The translations under genes and the position numbers were made by a program. Shown in pieces: positions 5,871 to 14,029 of a stretch of DNA of 14,355 bases. The notes beneath the pieces are model-generated. The model had not been told where the DNA came from. It saw nothing but the letters and a program-made list of their open reading frames with translations, and made no database searches. The DNA is from JAUVYV01 sp964394625 (GTDB taxonomy: Bacteria > Planctomycetota > Phycisphaerae > Sedimentisphaerales > Anaerobacaceae), in the NCBI GenBank assembly GCA_964394625.1, contig CAYMYK010000070.1, positions 1 to 14,355 of the forward strand. The letters run 5' to 3'. Positions within the stretch are counted from its first letter, which is position 1. Each line of letters starts with the position of its first letter.

Positions 5871-6686
5871 TCATATCAGTTCCGCGGCATTGGCGGTTAT
5901 CCAGCCGTCGGTGCCGTCGCTGAGCCGGATGTGCAGCCAGCCCGGCCGCTGCTCGAGCAGGTCGAACTCGGTGCCGGCGTGCAGCGGCTCTTTGAAGCTC
6001 GGCGCATAGTTTTGACCGTCGCCCTGGTGGGCAATAACCTGTCGTGCGACAATCACGCCGCAAACATTGTGCGCCCGCTGTTCGGCTTCAACGACAACCG
6101 ACGCAAGCATAGATAGAAAAACGACGCCCGCAATCACACTGAGCACAACGCACGGTGCATTTCGTCCGAGCCAGACTATCACCGTCAAAGCGATACACAG
6201 AACGGCAAAGCAGATGCAGCCGACAAGGAATCTGCTCTTCAGGGGAAAATCATAGTGCCAGAAAAACAGCGTCTGCATAACGCGTTTTTCCGTTTTGACG
6301 GCCACCTTGTCAATCCTTTTGCTCCTTGCGAATGCCAGGTTCTTCTGGATGTTTGTGTCGGTCCTGTCGAGTTTTTCCGCACGCCGGTAGTTCAGTATTG
6401 CCCTGCCGATGTCGTTTTTAAGAAAGTAAGCGTTGGCGAGGTTGTAATAGAGTTTCGGGTTGCTCAGGCGTCCGTCGGCGATAATTTTTTCATAATTCAG
6501 TATCGCCTTTTGGTAGAGTCCGCTGGCCCTGTCCGAATCTCCCGTCGAGTTTGCCTGCCGGAATGCCTCGCCGGCCTGCTGAAAAAGCGACTGTATCCGG
6601 CCCTTCGACAGTTCGGCCTGTGCCGTACCGGCGTGCACGGCCAGAAACATTGCAAACAGGATTGTCAAATGCTTTGCCGTACTCAT
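5871..6686 (-). CDS. batE: BatE-like TPR/SH3b membrane protein
   Basis: The protein has 271 residues. A signal peptide covers residues 1-24 (ending AGTAQA). TPR-like helices lie at about 53-122, including NPKLYYNLANAYFLKNDIGRA, and two membrane segments at about 153-173 and 178-199. A C-terminal bacterial SH3-like domain (205-271) ends with GWLHIRLSDGTDGWI, the hallmark of SH3b. This order (signal, TPR, two TM, SH3b) is that of BatE in Bat operons. Its ATG overlaps the batD stop by 4 nt (ATGA), so translation is coupled. It is the last gene of the operon. The TPR part probably binds other Bat proteins and the SH3b domain may contact peptidoglycan. That role is inferred from domain content. 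Confidence 0.88.
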   Translation of the reverse strand: MSTAKHLTILFAMFLAVHAGTAQAELSKGRIQSLFQQAGEAFRQANSTGDSDRASGLYQKAILNYEKIIADGRLSNPKLYYNLANAYFLKNDIGRAILNYRRAEKLDRTDTNIQKNLAFARSKRIDKVAVKTEKRVMQTLFFWHYDFPLKSRFLVGCICFAVLCIALTVIVWLGRNAPCVVLSVIAGVVFLSMLASVVVEAEQRAHNVCGVIVARQVIAHQGDGQNYAPSFKEPLHAGTEFDLLEQRPGWLHIRLSDGTDGWITANAAELI

Positions 6687-8458
6687 TTCTTCGATTTCTT
6701 TTCGATAATGCGCACCAGCTCGATAACCTCAGTTACTCGTTCGCCGTCGAGATTCATCTGGGCCGATGCGTACCGGGCCGCCTCGCACTGAGCGATAAAA
6801 TCTGCGAACCTGTCCGCTGACTGCGCATCGCCGGTGACGGCTATTACAACCGCCCGGCAGTCATCGGCGGTAAGTGAGCCGGCCACCCTGTCGAACCGCT
6901 CGCCGATATACTGTTTCATCAGGCCGGCGACCTGGTGGGCATCGACTGGACCGGCCTTTTTAAGCCGGCCTACCGCTTTGGAAGCTGCCTTTCGCCTTCG
7001 CCTGCGCCGAGCTCTTTCTGCGGTTCTGTATGTGAACAACCTGTACAATACGCTCAGAACAAGCGCTGCCAAAGGCCCGCCCCAGAGAACCGCATAGCCA
7101 CCGCTCACCATAGCCGTGAGCGGAGAAAAACCCCTGTTCTCCAGAACGTCGGGCCCTTCATAATTGGCGCTCAACCCTTTTCTTATCGCCTCGACTTCCT
7201 TGCTGACCGTGTCGAACTGTCTGCCTTCCAAATCCGCCGACGTCAGTATCTTCGTTGCAGCAACATCGAGCTTTATCGGTTGCGTTTTCGCAACGACGTA
7301 TTTGCCTTTGTCCGCATCGAAAAAGGCGAGCGGGATTGACGGTATTTCTTTGACCTTGTCGTTGTTCGCCCGGATGGTCTGTGTAAAAATTTTGCAGCCG
7401 TCTTCAATTGTCGGCGAAGATCTCTGCGAGGGTATCTTGAAATTTTTTGTCAGTTCCGGAATTTTCTCAAGGCCAGGCCACTGAACCGGTTTTAGATACT
7501 TGCCGCCCCCGACCTTGATAGTAAGCGTGATGGGGTCGCCGACGCCGACCTCTGTCGGCTCGGCAGCCGCTTCAATCGTGTACCGGCCCACCAGCCCGTA
7601 AAACTGTGCAGGCCTGCCCTGCTCGGGCAGAACCCTGACCAGCAGCTTTGCCGGCTCCGAGCCGACCATATAGCGTTTGTATTGTGTCCGGCCGAAAAAA
7701 TCGTCGAAGAAACCGTCGCCCATTCGCGACCGACCCTCAGCAACATCCGCTGAAACCATAGCAGGCGCCAATTCAATCTCGCCGGCGTACTTGGGTATAA
7801 GAACCTTGCTGACCGTGAGCAAAACCGCGTCCCTACCTTTCCGGGTAACCCGGTATTGCTTCGCCTTGCCGCTTTCGTCGTCCGGCTCTTCAACATAAAA
7901 TGCGTCGCTGTTCAGCGCCGGCACATTGAAGTGATAGTCCCCGATGTTCACGTACCTGTAGAATCTGAGCGTCATTAGCACCGGCTGGCCCACATAGCAC
8001 TGCCGTTCAGACAGCGTCACCTCAAGCTCCAGTTGGTCGGTCGTGCCCGGCCTGAGAATGCGCACCTGTACCGGGTTCGTCCGGTACGTCCTGCCGTCGA
8101 GTGTTACCGTGACAGAGGGCAGGTTTATCAGTCCGGCCTTCTCGGCGGTGAGCATATAACTCATTACGTATCGCTTCACAACGGTCCTGCTCGTTTTGCC
8201 GTTTATTATGCTTATCGAGGTCTGAGAGACGTCCCTGTTTCCGGCGCTTTTGGGATTGTATTTCTGCAGAGGCGACAAATCCACGTCGCCGGGCTTGCTC
8301 TGGCCGTCGATGATTATCTGGTATGTAAAACTTTCACCGGTGTAGATGTCTTTTGACGTATCCACGGCGGCGTACACCTGCACCGCCGCCGGCGCTGCGC
8401 CCGAGGTCATACTCAACGCCAATAAGGCCGTCACTATATGTTTTGCAAAGCCGTTCAT
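6683..8458 (-). CDS. batD: BatD protein (Ig-like domains, single TM, helical tail)
   Basis: The protein has 591 residues. A signal peptide covers about residues 1-25. Repeated beta-sandwich segments begin with VYAAVDTSKDIYTGESFTYQ, followed by SVTVTLDGRTYRTNPVQV, the pattern of BatD (BatD/oxygen-tolerance family). One membrane segment lies at about 455-475. The very basic stretch ARRRRRRKAASK follows immediately, consistent with a cytoplasmic side. A helical tail of about 90 residues contains YIGERFDRVAGSLTADD and CEAARYA. It is therefore a large periplasmic protein with a cytoplasmic tail, thought to scaffold the VWA proteins. It starts 1 nt after the batC stop, with AAGGA a few bases before the ATG. 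Confidence 0.93.
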   Translation of the reverse strand: MNGFAKHIVTALLALSMTSGAAPAAVQVYAAVDTSKDIYTGESFTYQIIIDGQSKPGDVDLSPLQKYNPKSAGNRDVSQTSISIINGKTSRTVVKRYVMSYMLTAEKAGLINLPSVTVTLDGRTYRTNPVQVRILRPGTTDQLELEVTLSERQCYVGQPVLMTLRFYRYVNIGDYHFNVPALNSDAFYVEEPDDESGKAKQYRVTRKGRDAVLLTVSKVLIPKYAGEIELAPAMVSADVAEGRSRMGDGFFDDFFGRTQYKRYMVGSEPAKLLVRVLPEQGRPAQFYGLVGRYTIEAAAEPTEVGVGDPITLTIKVGGGKYLKPVQWPGLEKIPELTKNFKIPSQRSSPTIEDGCKIFTQTIRANNDKVKEIPSIPLAFFDADKGKYVVAKTQPIKLDVAATKILTSADLEGRQFDTVSKEVEAIRKGLSANYEGPDVLENRGFSPLTAMVSGGYAVLWGGPLAALVLSVLYRLFTYRTAERARRRRRRKAASKAVGRLKKAGPVDAHQVAGLMKQYIGERFDRVAGSLTADDCRAVVIAVTGDAQSADRFADFIAQCEAARYASAQMNLDGERVTEVIELVRIIEKKSKK

Positions 8459-8459
8459 C

Positions 8460-9602
8460 CTACCAATCCTTATCGACTTTTTGGTAACCGGCGTTTTGCA
8501 GCATTTGCCTTTGTTTGTGCTGATGCTGTTCCTTATCTAAAATCTCCTGTGCGGTCTCATCCGGCGCGGCTGCCTGCTGTTGCTGCTGCGGCTGATTCGG
8601 TTCTTGGGGCCGGTTGGGTTCGGCGGGCTGATTCGGCTCCTGCTGCTGCCGGCCCTGCTGTTGTTGCTTCTGCTGCTGGTTTTGCCCCTGCCGGCCGGAC
8701 AGCGATTTTATTGCATTTTCGATATGCTCAGCCGCCTTGTCCTGCGACTGTTTCGCCTGGCCCGACGACGGTTCTTTCAACTGCTTTTCGGCGTCGCTCT
8801 GTTTTTGCGCTGCGCTGCCAAGCTCCTTGGCCGCCTGCCGGGCCTGGGGCTGCTTAGCAAAATTGGGGTCCTGCTGAATCCGGTCAAGCATCTGCTCGGT
8901 TTTGTCCCTCAACTGCGACTGCTGCTCTGCAATATCGTTATAGTCCCGTGACGCCTGCTGCCGTGAAATATCGTTGGCGTCCGCCTGCTGTTTTGTCCGC
9001 CCGGTCTTGTCGGCTAACTGTTTTTGCTGCTCGTAGAGCTGTTTGAGCTTATCGGCAAGTTTCTTCTGTTTTTGGGCCTGTTGTTTCTGCTGTTGTTGCT
9101 GTTTGTGAATCCGGTCAATAATATCTTTTATAGTCAGTTGCGCAACCTCGATATTTTTTGCCGCCTTTTCGTTGTCCGGCTCAATTTCCAGCACCGCCCG
9201 CCAGTTTCCGATGCCGGTGCGCATATCGTCCAGGGCCTTTTGCAAATCCGAGTCTTTCTGTTTTGTCCCCTCGACGAAATAACAGTTACCGAGGTTGTAC
9301 TTCGCCTTAGCGACTAATGACATATTCCTGCTCTCGGCGGCAACCTCTTTGTAAAGCTCCGTCGCCTTAGCCGCGTCGTCGAGATGGAAGTAACTGGCCG
9401 CCTTGTCGAACTTCGGCTCAAGCGCCTGCGGCGCCTCGACCAGCGCCTCGTCATATTTCTTAATTGCCTCGTTATATCGACCGTCGGCGTAAAGCTTGTT
9501 GCCCTGCCGCACCGCGACGGCAGCCGGGCTTCCGGAGGCCGTCTGCAAAGCCAGCGAAAGAAACGCCGGTATTAAAATTATATTAAGTCTTCCTGCGTTC
9601 AC
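8460..9602 (-). CDS. batC: BatC-like TPR protein with Q-rich C-terminal half
   Basis: The protein has 380 residues. A signal peptide covers about 1-24 (LQTASGS). TPR motifs lie between about 27 and 165: AVRQGNKLYADGRYNEAIKK, then KFDKAASYFHLDDAAKA, then KAKYNLGNCYFVEG. From about residue 170 the chain is Q/K-rich and probably coiled-coil, then low-complexity with repeated EPNQP/EPNRP units and Q runs at about 310-350. The TPR half matches BatC, which is often fused to BatB in other bacteria. The start is GTG at 9602, inside the end of batB (20-nt overlap). GAGG lies about 9 nt before it. The DNA of the Q-rich part (about 8570-8700 and 9080-9110) is a near-continuous CTG/TTG-type tract, prone to length change. 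Confidence 0.85.
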   Translation of the reverse strand: MNAGRLNIILIPAFLSLALQTASGSPAAVAVRQGNKLYADGRYNEAIKKYDEALVEAPQALEPKFDKAASYFHLDDAAKATELYKEVAAESRNMSLVAKAKYNLGNCYFVEGTKQKDSDLQKALDDMRTGIGNWRAVLEIEPDNEKAAKNIEVAQLTIKDIIDRIHKQQQQQKQQAQKQKKLADKLKQLYEQQKQLADKTGRTKQQADANDISRQQASRDYNDIAEQQSQLRDKTEQMLDRIQQDPNFAKQPQARQAAKELGSAAQKQSDAEKQLKEPSSGQAKQSQDKAAEHIENAIKSLSGRQGQNQQQKQQQQGRQQQEPNQPAEPNRPQEPNQPQQQQQAAAPDETAQEILDKEQHQHKQRQMLQNAGYQKVDKDW

Positions 9603-10593
9603 TTATCAATGCCTCAACAACGATAAGAGCAATGGCCAGTGCCAGAAATATCTGGAATTTTTCATCGTATCGCATCATAGTAGCCGATTCAAGCTCTCGC
9701 TTCTGAGCCGATGCGATTAGCGCCTCGTAAATCTGTCCCAAATCGAGCGTCGTACCCGGCTCGACGCCGATGTACTTGCCGTCCTTAGTGGCATAGACAA
9801 CCTTTCGCAGGGTATCGGCGTCGAGCCGGGACCAGACCTGCCGGCCCCTGTACTTCAGGAACGTCTTCTCGCCGTCGGGTCCGGTAACCGGAATTCGAGA
9901 GCCCTCGTTTTCGTCGCCCAGGCCGACGGTAATTATCCTCGCGCCGCTTTCAGCCGCCTTTTCAGCCGCCTGAACCGGGAAACTGTCGTGGTCCTCGCCG
10001 TCCGTAATAAGGATGATATCCTTGTACTTCCGGCTCTGCCTGTCGAAGACTTCCTCGGTCGCCTTTCGTACGGCATCTCCTATCATCGTGCCGCCCCTGC
10101 TGTTGCTCTCGGTTGAAATATCCGCCAGGACCATTCGCACAAAGGCGTAGTCCTGCGTAAGGGGACATTTAACCGTACTGTTTCCGGCAAAGGTTACTAT
10201 CGCAATTCTGTCGCCGGCCAGCCGTTCGAGAAGGTCTGCAATGGCAATTTTCGCACGCTCCAATCGGCTGGGCTTTATGTCCTCGGCCAGCATCGACCGG
10301 GACGTATCGAGCAGTATCACAATGTCCCTGCCGGCGCGTTTTATCTGCAGGGGTTTCGGGTTCCACTTCGGCTCGGTCAGTGCAATCACTATGCTCACGA
10401 AGGCACATACCAGCAGGACCGCCTTGAAAACCTGTTTTTTCACACTCACCGAGGCGTTTATTTCCTTCAGCAGCTCGGCCCCGGCCAGCGCCCTAAGCGC
10501 CTTTGACTTGCGCCAGAAACACCAGACGTACGCCGGCACAAGAACAGCCGGTACTACAAACAGCAATCGCAATGCCTCGTTATGTCCAAGCAT
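9583..10593 (-). CDS. batB: BatB, VWA-domain membrane protein
   Basis: I choose ATG 10593 (336 aa), preceded by GGAG with 7-nt spacing. A longer frame starting at 10707 would overlap batA by about 95 nt and adds a Ser/Arg-rich sequence with no family resemblance. Membrane segments lie at about 8-27, 56-72 and 313-331. The VWA domain spans about 89-290, with MIDAS residues D96-S98-S100 (VILLDTSRSM), T169 in the GGT loop and D198 in LITDGED. A complete metal site suggests Mg-dependent protein binding. Order and topology (two N-terminal TMs, VWA, C-terminal TM) are typical of BatB. There are 19 nt between the batA stop and this start. Confidence 0.93.
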   Translation of the reverse strand: MLGHNEALRLLFVVPAVLVPAYVWCFWRKSKALRALAGAELLKEINASVSVKKQVFKAVLLVCAFVSIVIALTEPKWNPKPLQIKRAGRDIVILLDTSRSMLAEDIKPSRLERAKIAIADLLERLAGDRIAIVTFAGNSTVKCPLTQDYAFVRMVLADISTESNSRGGTMIGDAVRKATEEVFDRQSRKYKDIILITDGEDHDSFPVQAAEKAAESGARIITVGLGDENEGSRIPVTGPDGEKTFLKYRGRQVWSRLDADTLRKVVYATKDGKYIGVEPGTTLDLGQIYEALIASAQKRELESATMMRYDEKFQIFLALAIALIVVEALISERRKT

Positions 10594-10612
10594 AGCCGTC
10601 TCCGTTACCTCG

Positions 10613-11722
10613 TTATGGTACCTTCCTGAATATCGTGCAGCCGGTGAATATCTCGGCAGTGAGCAAAACCAGCGCCCCGAACGTCCACGGGCCGAACCGC
10701 TCGGCATACTGTGTGTACTGTATCGATTTCACCTTGCTCTTCTCCAGCTCGTCGATTCTTTGCACTATTTTCTCAAGGCCCTTCGCGTCGTCGGCCCTGC
10801 CGTAGAAGCCGCCGGTCTTTTCCGCAATCGACCTTAAGAGTCCTTCATCAAGCTCGTTACGGGTGGGAATTCTCATCGTCCCCATCAATGTTTGAACGGT
10901 CATAAACGACTGACCCGAACCGATGCCGATGGTGTAAATTTTTATGCCCCACTTTTTCGCCAGCTCAGCGGCCTGCATCGGGTTGTAGCGACCGGTATTG
11001 TTCTGGCCGTCGGTAAGCAGAATTATCACCTTGCTCTTTATCCTGAAATCATCCCGCCCGCCCCCCGGGTGCCCGGGCGGCTTTTCGGCGTCCTTACTCA
11101 GCAGACCTAACCGAGCCCTTCGCTGCTGAATCTCTTCTTCGGCTTTTTTGAGCCGGGCTGTCGCCAGCGCAACCGCATCGCCGATAGCCGTGCCATCTTC
11201 GCTGCGAAGCCGAACTATATGGGTATTTTTCAAAAACTCGACAAGCACATTGTGGCTCAGCACCATCGGGCACACCGTATCGGCATACCGCGCGAACGTA
11301 ATCAAGCCCATAAGGTCGCCGCTCCTGCCGGCGAACTTCTTCTCACCTCCCGCTATAAAATCTGCAAAGACCCTCTTAACCACCTCTAGCCGATTCATCT
11401 TTTGGCCGTTATAATCCATCTCTGCCTGCATACTTCCCGAGCGGTCAACGACGACTTCCACGGCGACGCCCTCGGTCGAGAACTCCGAGAGCACCGTCCC
11501 CTTTCTCGGCCGGGCCAGGGCGATTATCAGCAGGACGAGACAGAGAATCCGGGCGACAACCAGAACCGGCCGAAAACGAAGCCGCCACGACACAGGACAA
11601 TTACGCATATTATTCAGTGAAGAAAATTTCACCGCCGCCGTCCGCTTTTTGCGCACCATCAGGTACCCCAAAACGGGCAGCGTCAAAAGCAACAATAGTG
11701 CCCACGGCGAATACAACTGCAT
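10613..11722 (-). CDS. batA: BatA, VWA-domain membrane protein
   Basis: The protein has 369 residues. An N-terminal Bat membrane domain (1-75) has two TM helices, at about 5-22 and 53-70, separated by a basic loop (VRKKRTAAVKFSSL) characteristic of BatA. The VWA domain spans about 86-310, with a full MIDAS: D93-S95-S97 (VVDRSGSM), the EDGTAIG loop (T178) and D238 in LLTDGQNNTG. Between the third and fourth parts lies a charged insert at about 190-229 (KKAEEEIQQRRARLG, then PPGHPGGGRDD), longer than typical. A C-terminal TM lies at about 345-363. It starts directly after the preceding stop (TAAATG), so it is translationally coupled to the lipoprotein gene. With BatB it provides two different MIDAS domains on one membrane. 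Confidence 0.93.
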   Translation of the reverse strand: MQLYSPWALLLLLTLPVLGYLMVRKKRTAAVKFSSLNNMRNCPVSWRLRFRPVLVVARILCLVLLIIALARPRKGTVLSEFSTEGVAVEVVVDRSGSMQAEMDYNGQKMNRLEVVKRVFADFIAGGEKKFAGRSGDLMGLITFARYADTVCPMVLSHNVLVEFLKNTHIVRLRSEDGTAIGDAVALATARLKKAEEEIQQRRARLGLLSKDAEKPPGHPGGGRDDFRIKSKVIILLTDGQNNTGRYNPMQAAELAKKWGIKIYTIGIGSGQSFMTVQTLMGTMRIPTRNELDEGLLRSIAEKTGGFYGRADDAKGLEKIVQRIDELEKSKVKSIQYTQYAERFGPWTFGALVLLTAEIFTGCTIFRKVP

Positions 11723-12787
11723 TTATGAACTCCCTGCTTCCACCGCAACGGTATCCGTAATGTCAATTTTCCGTTCGTCGCTTTTCGTCTTCTCGATAAA
11801 GTCCCTGGTCAAATCGAATGTCTGTTGAATCTGCTCGGCCGTCGGGCTGTGTTTGGCAAACTTAACCAAATCGCAATGCTCCAAAAACTCGGCCAGAAGC
11901 TGCTTGTCCGGAGCAGGCAGCAGGTCGGTATTTCCAAGCTCGGCCAGGAATTCCTCGGTAGTGCGCTGCGGCGCACGCAAATCGAACCGGTGCTCGATAT
12001 AATGTCTGAGAATATCGCTTATCCGCTCGTAAAACTCCTTTACTTTGCCCGCCTCGACAAGGTTCTCTTTCACCAGGGCCCGCAAACGTGCGTAAGCGAG
12101 TTCGTGTGCCGGCCTGAAAATCCTGACAAGTTTTCTGACACGTCTTTTACCAAAATAAAACCACAATCCCCCGGCTGCCGCTGTGCCGCCAAGAACCAGC
12201 GCCCAGACCCACCACAGTGACTTTTCTCTCGGCATCTCCACCACACCTTCGATATCTGCTATTTTCAGTTGTGCCCGCTCCTCGCCCAGCAGGGAAGTCA
12301 CCTCGATATCAATCGGCTCGGTCGTCAGCTCGAACTGCTTACCATCGATGATATTGACATCACGAAACTCAAACGTGAAGGAAGGTATCGCGTACGTCCC
12401 CGACAAAAACGGCGCCAGCCGATACCGCCGAGTCTTGACCACGTTATTTTTTTCGTCTAACTTGTCCGAGAAGCTTTGCCAGTCGAGAAGCTGAAAATTC
12501 TCCAGCACCCTGTCAACCCTGGGCATATTGACGTCATATCCCGGTGCAACCGCCGCTTCCAGCTCCAGCAGCAACGTCTGAGCGATTGTTATCCCGGCCT
12601 TGTCCACCCTCACGTGGACACTCAGCGGCCCCCGTTCGTATGATTTGTCAATCTTAAATTCGCCTTTGGCCGGCCTGGCACTGTCGCTTTTCTCACAACC
12701 GGCGCACACTAACACAAACGCACAAGTCAAGAGTGCAAAGCACGCAGCCGTCCTGAGAGTGTGTCGTCTTTTCGCTTCGATGCTCAT
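11723..12787 (-). CDS. BatD-like lipoprotein (beta domain, TM, helical tail; DUF4381-like)
   Basis: The protein has 354 residues. The N-terminus is basic then hydrophobic (TAACFALLTCAFVLVCAGC), with C31 as a likely lipid-attachment cysteine, although the -3 residue is Cys rather than Leu. Residues 45-165 are beta-rich and Ig-like (GPLSVHVRVDKAGITIAQ, then GTYAIPSFTFEF). A TM helix lies at about 191-213, then basic KRRVRKL. The helical tail (about 225-345) contains YIEHRFDLRAPQRTTEE and LEHCDLVKFAKHSPTAEQ. The gene occupies the slot where DUF4381 membrane proteins lie in other Bat operons, and its tail parallels that of BatD. It is either a BatD paralogue or a DUF4381-type protein. Its ATG overlaps the upstream stop (ATGA), and its stop touches the batA ATG. 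Confidence 0.75.
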   Translation of the reverse strand: MSIEAKRRHTLRTAACFALLTCAFVLVCAGCEKSDSARPAKGEFKIDKSYERGPLSVHVRVDKAGITIAQTLLLELEAAVAPGYDVNMPRVDRVLENFQLLDWQSFSDKLDEKNNVVKTRRYRLAPFLSGTYAIPSFTFEFRDVNIIDGKQFELTTEPIDIEVTSLLGEERAQLKIADIEGVVEMPREKSLWWVWALVLGGTAAAGGLWFYFGKRRVRKLVRIFRPAHELAYARLRALVKENLVEAGKVKEFYERISDILRHYIEHRFDLRAPQRTTEEFLAELGNTDLLPAPDKQLLAEFLEHCDLVKFAKHSPTAEQIQQTFDLTRDFIEKTKSDERKIDITDTVAVEAGSS

Positions 12788-13887
12788 TCTTCGCCCTGTT
12801 TGCCTGCCGTCAACGCAGAGGTATGTATCACCACGTTATACTTATCCATCATTTCCTTTATGTACCCCTGCTGCACATCCTGTTGTTTTTCGCTCGCCAG
12901 CGAGCCCGTCACATCTTCTCTGACCTCGTCAAAACCCTTCTGCCGTTTCCGAGCCGGCGCATTCGGGTCGTTCGGGTCTTTGATTTCTTCGGTGTATTTG
13001 TCCCTGTTCGCTTCGTAATACGTCCGCAGGTCCGTCTCGGTGATATGAATCTTTTCGGCGAGCTGCCGGTTCATCATCTGCCGGCTCAGGACACCGCGTT
13101 CAAGTTCTTCCAGCAGTCGCTTAACCTGCGGTTTATCGCTCAGCCCCTGCGCCAGGGCCTCGCGGTACAGCACCTCCCGGCCGAGCCGGCCCTGGAGAAA
13201 TTGCTCCCTTGCCGCCGTACCTTTGTACTGCTCAAGCATCTTTTTTTTCTGCTCGGCGACCTGCTCGGTCGTCATAAAAGCGGAATACGGCTCCAACTGG
13301 TTATCAATGCTCTGCTCAATCATCGCATCCATGTCCGCCTCGGTTATCTTCTCAGGCCCAATCTCAGCGACAACTTTGCCCCCGGCCGGCCCCTTGTCTT
13401 CAAGACTCGTCCGGTCCATCAGCTCGTATCGCAGAGCGGAAAACCTGCCTGACTTTTCAAAGCAGCTCTTTACGTGCGTGTTAATCCGGCTTTCCAGCTC
13501 GGGAAGCTTCGCAGCCATCTCGCTGCGATAGAAGTACTCGATTGCATCGCCGTAACGATGTGCTTTTTCCAGCAGGGTTGCGGTCTCAAACAGCGCCCCG
13601 GCCTTTTCCGCATCGGTCAGCTTGCTCTTTGCGAGATACTCCTTCCAGGCCCCGGCCGCCTGCTTATACAGGTTGCGCCGGGCGAGTTTTGTCGCCAACT
13701 GCTTAGTCTGCTCAGCCGACAGAGCCCCCGGTGTCGCTGCCGGCTCGCTCACAGCCGATGAGCGTCTCAGCAAGACGCCCAGCGTCAGGCCAATCAGGAC
13801 CAGAAGCAGTATGATAATCACCGCATTCGCCGCCGGTTTTTTCTGTCTTTTCTCAGGCAGCGAAAAATCCAATTGCCCTTCTGCCAT
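12784..13887 (-). CDS. Membrane-anchored SurA-like chaperone without visible PPIase domain
   Basis: The protein has 367 residues. A short cytoplasmic segment is followed by a TM helix at 22-41 (VIIILLLVLIGLTLGVLL). A helical, TPR-like region follows (about 57-140: LARRNLYKQAAGAWKEYL, then ALFETATLLEKAHRYGDA). Residues 165-300 resemble the SurA_N/PpiC N-terminal module: VVAEIGPEKITEADMDAMIE, then GREVLYREALAQGLSDKP, then ITETDLRTYYEANRDKYTE. In PpiC proteins the parvulin domain of about 95 residues follows this motif. Here only about 16 charged residues (EIKDPNDPNAPARKRQ) intervene before GFDEVREDVTGSLASEKQQ, the usual closing helix. It is probably a chaperone for periplasmic folding of the Bat or other envelope proteins. 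AGGAG lies 8 nt before the ATG, and the stop overlaps the next ATG (ATGA). Confidence 0.75.
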   Translation of the reverse strand: MAEGQLDFSLPEKRQKKPAANAVIIILLLVLIGLTLGVLLRRSSAVSEPAATPGALSAEQTKQLATKLARRNLYKQAAGAWKEYLAKSKLTDAEKAGALFETATLLEKAHRYGDAIEYFYRSEMAAKLPELESRINTHVKSCFEKSGRFSALRYELMDRTSLEDKGPAGGKVVAEIGPEKITEADMDAMIEQSIDNQLEPYSAFMTTEQVAEQKKKMLEQYKGTAAREQFLQGRLGREVLYREALAQGLSDKPQVKRLLEELERGVLSRQMMNRQLAEKIHITETDLRTYYEANRDKYTEEIKDPNDPNAPARKRQKGFDEVREDVTGSLASEKQQDVQQGYIKEMMDKYNVVIHTSALTAGKQGEE

Positions 13888-13935
13888 TAGCTATTACTCC
13901 TGAAATACCTATGTCCGTTTGTCTTCGCGGCCTGT

Positions 13936-13952
13936 CCTGAGCTTGTCGAAGG
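13936..13952. repeat. REP-like 17-bp sequence CCTGAGCTTGTCGAAGG
   Basis: The 17-mer is one I recall as widely dispersed in bacterial genomes, where it often appears as accidental PSTSSGQ- or LSLSKG-type peptides in predicted proteins (recollection, not checked). Here it sits alone in the 142-nt gap between the DUF58 gene and the SurA-like gene, the only sizeable gap in the operon. A neighbouring CCTGT and the GGGGCGCC after it may be part of the same unit. It could affect mRNA stability or mark an insertion. Confidence 0.6.
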
Positions 13953-14029
13953 GGCGCCGAATCCAGATATTTGGCCCCCGGTTTCACCGGAGGCGGCGTC
14001 TTCGACGACGAAGAAATTGCCGCCCTCAC

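Noticed and set aside
8580..8951. Leu-rich plus-strand frame opposite batC
   Set aside because: It is the antisense of Gln-rich codons (CTG/TTG against CAG/CAA). The batC frame has a signal peptide and TPRs.
10594..10707. N-terminal extension of BatB from ATG 10707
   Set aside because: It would overlap batA by about 95 nt, encodes unrelated basic sequence, and the internal ATG 10593 has GGAG and a normal BatB N-terminus.
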